64,000 nucleotides of DNA from the NCBI GenBank assembly GCA_002410555.1, contig DHSR01000057.1, forward strand, positions 47,492 through 111,491, in the 5' to 3' direction. Positions 1 through 7,253 of the stretch are shown here, in pieces. Position 1 is the first letter of the stretch; the number at the start of each line of letters is the position of its first letter. Below the pieces are notes generated by a model, which was not told the DNA's origin, ran no database searches, and worked only from the letters and a program-made list of their open reading frames with translations. The position numbers and the translations under genes were made by a program. The DNA is from Bacteroidales bacterium UBA5281. GTDB taxonomy: Bacteria > Bacteroidota > Bacteroidia > Bacteroidales > Lentimicrobiaceae.

Positions 1-490
1 GGGTGAAGCAGGAGCAAGAGGAGATGTTTTGAGCCATGAAAATTGTTTTCAAAGTACAAATCTGCTAATAGTAGTTTTTAGCTCCCTTGTATCACCTCAC
101 CCTGCCCTCTCCTCAAGGAGAGGGTAAAGCAGGAGCAAAAGGAGGTATTTTGAGTCATGAGAATTCTTAGCAAAGTGCAAATCTACGAAAATAGCAGGAT
201 TTAGCTCCCTGATTTCACCTCACCCTGCCCTCTCCTCAAGGAGAGGGTGAAGCATGGGTAAGGGGAGATGTTTTGAGCCATGAAAATTGTTTTCAAAGTA
301 CAAATCTGCGAATAGTAGTTTTTAGCTCCCTTGTATCACCTCACCCTGCCCTCTCCTCAAGGAGAGGGTGAAGCATGGGTAAGGGGAGATGTTTTGAGCC
401 ATAAGTATACTTTAAGCAAAGTACAAATCTACAAAAGCATTAGGATTTAGCTCCCTAATCCTTCAGAAGAAGGGCGGGGGGCGAGGTGTT
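1..490. repeat. Dimeric intergenic repeat array with hairpin cores
   Basis: Four copies of a unit of about 122 bases lie head to tail. Each of the first three ends in a perfect inverted repeat, CCCTCTCC-TCAA-GGAGAGGG, at 105-124, 228-247 and 349-368 (spacings 123 and 121). Copies 1 and 3 (from 21 and 265, exactly 244 bases apart) are almost identical. Copies 2 and 4 resemble each other more than they resemble 1 or 3, so the array looks like a duplicated two-unit block. The fourth copy ends in a degenerate G-rich arm near 468-490. There are no open frames. It may start before the window. Confidence 0.85.
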
Positions 491-568
491 GAGTAAAATC
501 GGTATGCTATTACAAGATTTTAACTTGTTCTTATTCCATTGAATTGTATTCAGCCAGAGCATGTTTTA

Positions 569-576
569 TATCTTTG
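569..576 (+). promoter_or_regulatory. -7 promoter element of polA
   Basis: TATCTTTG matches the Bacteroidota primary sigma -7 consensus TAnnTTTG. It lies 67 bases before the polA start. A TTG at 544-546 is a possible -33 element. Confidence 0.6.
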
Positions 577-643
577 TAACCAATCCACGCATCTCCATTG
601 TGTTGCGTTTTAAAGTTTATTCTTGAAATAAATCTGCAAATAT

Positions 644-3415
644 ATGTCACAACCCAAAAAGAAACTCTTCCTGTTAGATGCTATGGCACTGATTTACAGA
701 GCTTATTATGCATTGAACCGCAATCCGAGAATTACCTCCAAAGGTCTGAATACTTCAGCCATCCTTGGTTTTGCCAATTCGCTGTATGATGTTATAAAAA
801 ATGAGCAACCGACACATATTGGGGTGGCTTTTGATACGCATGCGCCTACCGTGAGGCATGATGACTTTGCGGATTACAAGGCCAACCGCGAAAGTATGCC
901 CGAAGATATTGCTTCTGCAATACCTTATATAATGGAATTGCTCAGGGGATTTAATATTCCCATACTTTTTGTGGATGGTTATGAAGCCGACGATGTCATC
1001 GGAACCCTGTCGCGAAAGGCAGAAAAAGCAGGCTTCACCGTTTATATGATGACGCCTGATAAAGATTTTGGACAATTGGTAACCGACAATATCCTTCAGT
1101 ATAAACCCGGAAAACCCAATGAACCGCCGGTGCTTATGGGAGTTAAGGAGGTTTGTGAAAAATTTGGAGTAAGCCGTCCGGAACAAGTCATTGATATGCT
1201 GGGCCTCTGGGGGGATATTTCGGATAACATACCGGGTATTCCCGGGGTGGGTGAAGTTACCGCACGAAAACTGATTCAGGAATTTGATTCTGTTGAGAAC
1301 CTTATCGCCAATGCTGATAAAATTGAAAGGGAATCCCTGCGCCGGAAAGTTGTGGAATATAGCAAACAGGCCTTAACATCTAAGCAATTGGCAACCATTA
1401 TTTTAGATGTCCCTATCCCGTTTGAGGAGGAAAGTTTAAAAATGGGCGCACCCGATATTGTTGCATTGAAAAACCTATTCGAGGAAATTGAATTCAATGC
1501 TTTTGCCAGACGTGTGTTTGCTGATTTTGAAAAAGCCAGCCAGTCTTCACAACCAGATTTATTTGCTGCCGCAGGAGAGCCTATTGATCTTTCCAGCAAT
1601 CTGCTTACTTTAGGGCAGGTTCCTCACCAATACCATCTGGCGGAAACGTTTGACCAAAGACAAAATTTAATAAAGCTGCTTTCTGACGCACCCATGTTTT
1701 GCTTTGACACCGAAACTACGGGCTTAGATGCCAACAATGTAGAACTGGTAGGCATGTCATTTACCACGAAACCGGGCGAAGCCTGGTTTGTGCCCATACC
1801 GCCAATATATGCCGATGCTCTGGAAATTGTTACTGAATTTTCAGCGGTTTTTGCAGATGAAAAGATTGAAAAAACCGGGCAGAACCTGAAATATGATATT
1901 TCAGTGCTCAAATGGTATGAAATAGAAGTTAACGGGCCGCTTTTCGATACCATGATAGCCCATTATCTGATTGAGCCGGATATGCGTCACAACATGGATT
2001 TTCTGGCAAAAACATATCTCGGATATGATCCTATGCCCATTGAACAGCTTATCGGCAAGAAAGGAAAGGATCAATTGACCATGCGCTCAGTGAAGCTGGA
2101 TAAACTGACGGAGTATGCCTGCGAGGATGCCGATATTACGCTGCAGCTCAGAAATGTGCTGGAACCGCTGCTTATGGAAACAGGCACCCGAAAGCTTTTT
2201 GATGAAATTGAAATGCCTCTGGTAAAGGTACTTGCATCCATGGAAGCCGAAGGCGTAAAAATTGACAGCGACAACCTGAATCAATTTTCTTTGCAGTTGC
2301 AGCAGGAAATTTCAGCAGTAGAAAAGGAGATTTTTAAAATGTCAGGAGCCGAATTCAATATCGGCTCACCCAAACAACTGGGTGAAATCCTTTTTGATAA
2401 AATGGGGCTGTCCGACAATCCAAAACAAACCAAAACCAAACAGCATTCCACCAGTGAGGACGTGTTGCAAAAGCTTATAAACAAACATCCTATTGTTCAG
2501 CAGATACTGGATTATCGCTCACTTTCCAAATTGAAGTCCACGTATGTGGATTCGTTGCCATTGTTGGTTAATTCGCGCACCGGACGTATACACACATCAT
2601 ACAATCAGGCCGTGGCTGCTACCGGACGGCTGAGCTCCAACAATCCCAACCTTCAGAATATTCCCATTCGTACTGAGCGTGGACGTGAAATCAGAAAAGC
2701 TTTTGTTCCCCGAAATGACAAATACATACTGCTTTCGGCTGATTATTCCCAGATTGAACTGCGCATTATTGCTCATATAAGTGGTGATGATGCCATGCAA
2801 CAGGCTTTCCGAGATCGCATTGATATTCATACGGCCACTGCTGCCCGCATTTATAATATGGATATTAATGAAGTATCAAAAGAGATGCGGCGGAACGCCA
2901 AAACCGTAAACTTTGGAATTATATATGGCATCTCTGCCTTCGGTCTTTCTGAGCGACTGGGTATTCCACGAAGGGAAGCTGCAAGCATTATTGCCCAATA
3001 TTTTGAACGTTTTCCCGGAATAAAGAAATATATGGATGAAACCATTGTTTTCGCAAGAGAGTTTGGATATGTTGAAACCATCATGAAGCGCCGCCGCTAT
3101 CTGCGCGACATCAATTCAGCCAATGCCATAGTGCGTGGCTTTGCCGAACGCAATGCCATCAATGCACCCATTCAGGGTTCTTCCGCCGATATGATCAAAA
3201 TCGCTATGATCAATATTCAGCGTGAATTTGAACGCCTTGGTTTACGTTCCCGTATGATAATGCAGGTGCATGATGAGTTGGTTTTTGACGTGCATTTACA
3301 AGAAGTGGATGTAGTTAAATCTCTGGTAGAGAAATATATGAAATCAGCCATACGGCTTGCTATTCCGCTTGAAGTGGAAATGAGTACCGGAAAAAACTGG
3401 CTGGAAGCCCATTGA
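644..3415 (+). CDS. polA: DNA polymerase I
   Basis: Replicative gap-filling and repair polymerase of 923 residues, the full family length. Residues 1-300 are the 5'-3' exonuclease (FEN-like) domain. Residues about 345-520 are a 3'-5' proofreading domain that looks active: DTET at D355/E357 (Exo I) and YxxxD at Y491-D495 (Exo III). The rest is the family A polymerase: motif A DYSQIELR from D700, motif B RRNAKTVNFGIIYG, and motif C QVHDELVFD with H876/D877. The start is the first in-frame ATG of the conserved MSQPKKKLFLLDAMALIYRA beginning and sits 67 bases after a good -7 element. The gene stands alone; the next gene begins 275 bases downstream. Confidence 0.97.
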   Translation: MSQPKKKLFLLDAMALIYRAYYALNRNPRITSKGLNTSAILGFANSLYDVIKNEQPTHIGVAFDTHAPTVRHDDFADYKANRESMPEDIASAIPYIMELLRGFNIPILFVDGYEADDVIGTLSRKAEKAGFTVYMMTPDKDFGQLVTDNILQYKPGKPNEPPVLMGVKEVCEKFGVSRPEQVIDMLGLWGDISDNIPGIPGVGEVTARKLIQEFDSVENLIANADKIERESLRRKVVEYSKQALTSKQLATIILDVPIPFEEESLKMGAPDIVALKNLFEEIEFNAFARRVFADFEKASQSSQPDLFAAAGEPIDLSSNLLTLGQVPHQYHLAETFDQRQNLIKLLSDAPMFCFDTETTGLDANNVELVGMSFTTKPGEAWFVPIPPIYADALEIVTEFSAVFADEKIEKTGQNLKYDISVLKWYEIEVNGPLFDTMIAHYLIEPDMRHNMDFLAKTYLGYDPMPIEQLIGKKGKDQLTMRSVKLDKLTEYACEDADITLQLRNVLEPLLMETGTRKLFDEIEMPLVKVLASMEAEGVKIDSDNLNQFSLQLQQEISAVEKEIFKMSGAEFNIGSPKQLGEILFDKMGLSDNPKQTKTKQHSTSEDVLQKLINKHPIVQQILDYRSLSKLKSTYVDSLPLLVNSRTGRIHTSYNQAVAATGRLSSNNPNLQNIPIRTERGREIRKAFVPRNDKYILLSADYSQIELRIIAHISGDDAMQQAFRDRIDIHTATAARIYNMDINEVSKEMRRNAKTVNFGIIYGISAFGLSERLGIPRREAASIIAQYFERFPGIKKYMDETIVFAREFGYVETIMKRRRYLRDINSANAIVRGFAERNAINAPIQGSSADMIKIAMINIQREFERLGLRSRMIMQVHDELVFDVHLQEVDVVKSLVEKYMKSAIRLAIPLEVEMSTGKNWLEAH

Positions 3416-3487
3416 TCGCGGATTGCAGGTTGCGGATTGAGTCACTTGCTTCAGATCGACGATCAGATCACATATTGAAAATTCCAT

Positions 3488-3512
3488 GCAAAGACGCAAA
3501 GACACACGAAGT
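3488..3512. repeat. Fragment of a dispersed 'gcaaagacacgaag' intergenic repeat
   Basis: The sequence gcaaagacgcaaagacacacgaag resembles the intergenic repeats ending in '...cacgaag' that are scattered in many Bacteroidota genomes. A related, longer inverted form lies at 32257-32393. It is short, so the assignment is tentative. Confidence 0.35.
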
Positions 3513-3528
3513 TTTTTTGATCGGCTCA

Positions 3529-3597
3529 ACCAATCACCAATCACCAGTCACCAATCACCAATCACCAATCACCAATCACTAATCACTAATTACCAAT
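3529..3597. repeat. Heptamer tandem repeat (CAATCAC)n
   Basis: About nine to ten head-to-tail copies of the heptamer CACCAAT/CACTAAT fill this stretch between polA and the next gene. Variants (cagt, ctaa, ttac) cluster towards the 3' end. The repeat lies outside coding sequence and directly precedes a weak promoter-like TATCTTAG at 3604-3611. Its copy number may vary by slippage. Confidence 0.85.
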
Positions 3598-3689
3598 TTT
3601 TCGTATCTTAGCTGCCCTAAAACATCACTACCTCAACTTCTGCCCGATTTTTCCTGTTCCACTTTTTTTTATTTTAAAACCAATCATTT

Positions 3690-4022
3690 ATGGAACCAAT
3701 AAAAGAATTTCGTAATGTAAGTGATTTTGCCGATGCATTGCGCAGTAACCCTGCACTTCAGCAAGAATTCAGGGAGGATCCTGTGAAAGCAGCGGATCAG
3801 ATTAAACAAAAAAGTGCCTTAGAGACTGATGTCTGGGTCTACCGGATAGTGGTTATTGCGCTTGGTGCCACCATACTTTCCATCATCATTGGTGTGATTG
3901 CACTGATAGGATCGGGGAGGATTGCCGATGATAAGGGGGTACCCACCATACTCACGGCCATTGGTTCGGCTGCCATTGGAGCACTTGCCGGATTGCTGGC
4001 TCCTGCACCCAAAAGCTCCTGA
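3690..4022 (+). CDS. Small two-helix membrane protein of unknown function
   Basis: A 110-residue protein that I do not recognise. The first 50 residues are charged and helical, with no signal peptide. They are followed by two hydrophobic segments (about 52-74, VVIALGATILSIIIGVIALI, and about 85-105, TILTAIGSAAIGALAGLLA). The topology is therefore a soluble N-terminus with a helical hairpin in the membrane. Glycine and alanine in the second helix suggest helix packing or oligomerisation. It is preceded by a weak -7-like TATCTTAG (3604-3611) and has no operon partner. The coding call rests on length, a plausible start after an A-rich stretch, and a sensible protein pattern. Confidence 0.7.
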   Translation: MEPIKEFRNVSDFADALRSNPALQQEFREDPVKAADQIKQKSALETDVWVYRIVVIALGATILSIIIGVIALIGSGRIADDKGVPTILTAIGSAAIGALAGLLAPAPKSS

Positions 4023-4201
4023 AAGCAAATTTGCATTAATAGATTAGAAACAGAATCATACATTTTCTGCTTAAGAGAGATATATGGTTTCTGTCAGGCT
4101 TTGTTATTGGTTAATTTTTCAGAACCATATAACGGCTTGAGATATACTGACCTGGAAACCACTGGACAGGAGTTTTGATCCAAAGCAATGCACGCTTTAA
4201 T

Positions 4202-5431
4202 TTATCTGAAACCCAAAAACGGGAAAGTAAGGCTGACCATTCTTTCTTTCAGCTGAGTAGCTGAAAAGGCATCCATATTTGCCAGTCTAAAGTTGCGCAC
4301 ATAAGCATAGGCTCTTTTTCTTCTGGCCTGAAATAAGCTGTTTCTGTTCTTTTGTTCATCAAAGTCGGAATATTCCTTGTCAAGTTTCAGGAACAAGTCT
4401 TTCACCGAGATAACTTCATCACACCGCCATACGTTACTTCCTGCAAAGGCATAACCCCGGTTAAAGTTGCCGCGCAATGCTGAGGTCAGAGAAGCAATGA
4501 TGCAATAGGGTGCTGTTTTGATGTCACAGGTGCGTATGCAATTTACCGGACATACTTTAGGATGACGGGTACCAGCTTCCACTGCCAGCAAAAAAGGCGA
4601 ATTGATGGCCCGGCCAGGCATGCCCACCGGACTTTTAATGATTTTTACGTCTTCGGGCCCTGCATCAATATAGGCTTGTTTGAACTCAGAAGATGCATCA
4701 CACTCAAGCGTAGTTACAAAACGGGTACCCATCTGAACGCCTGATGCGCCCAGTTCCATTATACGGGCAATATCTGCACCGGTATAAATGCCTCCCGCTG
4801 CAATTACAGGGATAGTTTTTCCATTTGCACGGGCAATTTCATTCACCACTTTTGTCACTTCCGGTACCAAATGTTCAAGTGAAAAATTTTCATCGGAGAT
4901 TTGTTCAGGCTTAAATCCAAGATGGCCGCCTGCTTTTGGCCCTTCTACCACGATGGCATCGGGCAGATAATGGTAATTTGCCAGCCATTTATTGCACAAC
5001 AAGGCAGCGGCGCGGGCTGAAGAGACAATCGGTACCAGTTTGGTCTGGCTGCCGGGGGTCAGGTATTTGGGTAAATCCAGTGGCAAACCTGCGCCACAAA
5101 AAATTACATCAATTTTTTCTTCAATGGAAGTGAGCATCATATCATCAAAATTGGATAATGCAACCATTATATTCACCCCAATGATTCCCCTGGTTAATTT
5201 TCTGGCGTTACGGATTTCCGTTTTCAAACCGGTAATGCAGTTTTCAAAGAAGCCAATACCCGGCTCTTTATAGATCAAGCCCAGGCCTGCAACGGAAATT
5301 ACGCCAATGCCACCCTCATTGGCTACAGCCGAAGCGAGTCCTGAGAGTGAAATACCCACACCCATACCTCCCTGTATAATAGGTTTAGGGACGAAAAGTC
5401 CGCCAATATTCAGTGGTTTAAAGTTTGTCAT
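4202..5431 (-). CDS. Flavin-dependent oxidoreductase, nitronate monooxygenase/FabK-like family
   Basis: A 409-residue TIM-barrel flavoprotein of the 2-nitropropane dioxygenase superfamily (COG2070). Visible motifs are the N-terminal PIIQGGMGVGISLSGLA, the central VVEGPKAGGHLG, and the FMN phosphate-binding stretch PVIAAGGIYTGADIARIMELGA with GVQMGTRF. Family members oxidise nitronates, or act as enoyl-ACP reductases or quinone reductases; sequence alone does not decide which. The C-terminal third (from about residue 285) carries a Cys-rich segment, CPVNCIRTCD...YC, that short nitronate monooxygenases lack. This suggests a distinct subgroup, possibly with metal or disulfide chemistry. It is monocistronic, with a TAACTTTG promoter element 87 bases before the ATG. 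Confidence 0.85.
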   Translation of the reverse strand: MTNFKPLNIGGLFVPKPIIQGGMGVGISLSGLASAVANEGGIGVISVAGLGLIYKEPGIGFFENCITGLKTEIRNARKLTRGIIGVNIMVALSNFDDMMLTSIEEKIDVIFCGAGLPLDLPKYLTPGSQTKLVPIVSSARAAALLCNKWLANYHYLPDAIVVEGPKAGGHLGFKPEQISDENFSLEHLVPEVTKVVNEIARANGKTIPVIAAGGIYTGADIARIMELGASGVQMGTRFVTTLECDASSEFKQAYIDAGPEDVKIIKSPVGMPGRAINSPFLLAVEAGTRHPKVCPVNCIRTCDIKTAPYCIIASLTSALRGNFNRGYAFAGSNVWRCDEVISVKDLFLKLDKEYSDFDEQKNRNSLFQARRKRAYAYVRNFRLANMDAFSATQLKERMVSLTFPFLGFR

Positions 5432-5517
5432 TTTTTTAAAAAATTAGGTATGATTCTGATTGTACAATTTGCCTTTCTGATCCGTGAAAATGCAGTTTCG
5501 CTGCCTGTACTTTCAGG

Positions 5518-5525
5518 CAAAGTTA
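5518..5525 (-). promoter_or_regulatory. -7 promoter element of the flavin oxidoreductase gene
   Basis: On the minus strand this reads TAACTTTG, a full match to TAnnTTTG, 87 bases before the start at 5431. Confidence 0.55.
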
Positions 5526-5664
5526 AATCAGGTTAGACATCTATATAAAAATATGTGCCGGGCTGCCTGAAAGGGGCAGAAATGAAGGATTTAGGGATGA
5601 ATTGCAGGTATTTGAGGGATGAACTGCATGGGATAAAAATCCAATACTGCTCAATAGAGGTTTC

Positions 5665-6531
5665 TCAGGAGTGATGCTTGCCAAACAGTTTACGGATTTC
5701 ACCTATCTTTTGCCGGCTTACCGGTATCTGAAAGTCAAGCCCTTCTACTTCAAGAGAATAAGCAGGCGAGCTACCCGTAAGCCGCTTTACTTGTTGTCTG
5801 TTTACCAGACAGCAACGGTGACACTTAATGATATCCGGGAATTTTAATGTCATCTTTTCTACGGCACTCAGTGTTTGTCTGATGAGCTGCCGGCGGATCT
5901 GCCCGTTTTTTCGGTAAAAAACTTCTATATAGTTGCCAGATGATTGTATGAGTACTACATTGTGAATGTTATCCTCAAAAACATCTTTGCCATTCTCAGA
6001 AACAATGCTAAGCGTTGGGTTTACACCAGAAGTGGTGCCTTTGTCATGCTCATCAAGCCAGTGACGGCCAGAATCGATTACCCTGACTACCTTGTTCTTA
6101 AGCACATGGTTGTAATTCAATAGATTGAAAAGTACCAAAGGCAATAAAGCCAGTGCACCAGAACGGAATAAGGTGAGTGACTGCAAATTTGGTATTTCAA
6201 AAATCCAGGCGGAAAGACTGAAACCGGCAATGAGAATAATAAAATTGTAGATATTCCAGATAATTTCTTTGAGGATGGTCCACCGGGCAGATTCGAAAAG
6301 TCGGGGCATCAGGCCAGGTAAAAAAAGTGTGTTAAGAAAAAACGTGGCTGCACTTACCATGCCAAGGACCAGGATAAAGTAACCTTCTTTGCGGGAGGCC
6401 ATAAAGTCAATTCCAAAAGGCTGAAAATAAAGCGAAATAAGCATAAAAAACATGCTTACCAGCATAATGGTCCTAAGGTTATGTTTAAAATTATTATGAA
6501 AAGGGTAGGGTTGGTTCAGGTTTTCAAACAT
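5665..6531 (-). CDS. Membrane-anchored LytTR-domain transcription regulator
   Basis: A 288-residue protein with four predicted membrane helices in the N-terminal half (about residues 22-40, 50-72, 88-108 and 120-137). A LytTR DNA-binding domain follows at the C-terminus (about 180-280). LytTR hallmarks are SSGNYIEVFY, a basic IRRQLIRQTL helix, and FPDIIKCHRCCLVNRQQV followed by the final IPVSRQ strand. There is no receiver domain and no kinase nearby, so it probably senses a signal through its membrane part (inference) rather than through phosphorylation. A TATCTTTG element lies 20 bases before the ATG, implying a very short leader. The target genes are unknown. Confidence 0.85.
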   Translation of the reverse strand: MFENLNQPYPFHNNFKHNLRTIMLVSMFFMLISLYFQPFGIDFMASRKEGYFILVLGMVSAATFFLNTLFLPGLMPRLFESARWTILKEIIWNIYNFIILIAGFSLSAWIFEIPNLQSLTLFRSGALALLPLVLFNLLNYNHVLKNKVVRVIDSGRHWLDEHDKGTTSGVNPTLSIVSENGKDVFEDNIHNVVLIQSSGNYIEVFYRKNGQIRRQLIRQTLSAVEKMTLKFPDIIKCHRCCLVNRQQVKRLTGSSPAYSLEVEGLDFQIPVSRQKIGEIRKLFGKHHS

Positions 6532-6550
6532 CTGGGGTAATTTGCACGTA

Positions 6551-6558
6551 CAAAGATA
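6551..6558 (-). promoter_or_regulatory. -7 promoter element of the LytTR gene
   Basis: On the minus strand this reads TATCTTTG, a perfect TAnnTTTG, 20 bases before the start codon at 6531. Confidence 0.6.
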
Positions 6559-6570
6559 GTATTAAATGAG

Positions 6571-6655
6571 ATTCATTCGCTGCCTGCCCGCCTGAGGTGG
6601 GATTCGTTGCCTGTCTGCCTGAGATGGGATTCATTGCGTCTCTGTCTGCAGAAGA
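6571..6655. repeat. Three imperfect tandem copies of a 27-31 base unit
   Basis: The unit attcattcgctgcctgcccg... is repeated from 6571, 6602 and 6629 with decreasing similarity. Each has the form ATTC(A/G)TTGC...CTGTCTGCCTGAGATGGG. The core CCTGCCCGCCTGAGGTGGG is weakly self-complementary. A related GCAGGCGGGCAG-type element sits near 32337-32377. Confidence 0.65.
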
Positions 6656-7253
6656 TGTAGCAGTATGCATTGATTTTCAGATGGTTTAAGGTGTCTGTGT
6701 AATCCCAATTTAAAATAATTGAGCTGGTTTCAAGATATTTCCTAGCATTAAGGCCTGCTGGAAAACTCACTACCTTTTTATATTTCGGTGCTTTGCACCT
6801 CCCAAAATCACTAAACATACATTTTCTATAAATATTTCGCCACACTGTCGCTCTTTTTTAGATGCAAAACACCATACTATTTATAGAAAGAATGAGTCAG
6901 AACGATAATAAGGTGCTGCGCACCGTAATATAAAAGCATGGAGACGTATGCTTAGAAAAACCTTGCATTTAATATAAAAAATAGCATTATACCGAACTGA
7001 TACCCAATGACATATTGGTTTTTTAGCAGGCTCTAACATTAGAGACCCCCATAAAAACTCTTCTTCTGGGCAATGCTTCATCACTTGATCCCACCTCCAA
7101 TCTCCCAAAGTTAATGTAAGGCTTTGTTATTCAGAAAGAAGTGATGAATCTTTTAAATTTATCCGGTCACTATTGATTTCCTGACATACTTAGTTACATC
7201 GTTGGATTGGAGTGACCCTCCTGTTTCGGTAAGTGTTTGGGAAACCTCAAATC

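Larger units (their letters stand above)
6532..7253. other. 722-base non-coding intergenic region with short repeats
   Basis: No convincing gene is present. The region holds the LytTR promoter (6551-6558), a three-copy repeat (6571-6655), and two short self-complementary motifs, ggtgctttgcacc (6784-6796) and ggtgctgcgcacc (6912-6924). The remainder (6940-7253) is AT-rich without a recognisable element. Two minus-strand open frames (6573-6845 and 6881-7108) have atypical composition and no conserved pattern. They are treated as spurious. Confidence 0.6.

Noticed and set aside
1..490. CRISPR array
   Set aside because: The repeats are about 122 bases with contiguous similarity throughout; there are no short repeats separated by unique spacers and no cas genes.
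6573..7108. Two minus-strand open frames as genes
   Set aside because: They run through the tandem repeats and AT-rich non-coding sequence, with no conserved motif and an erratic amino-acid pattern.
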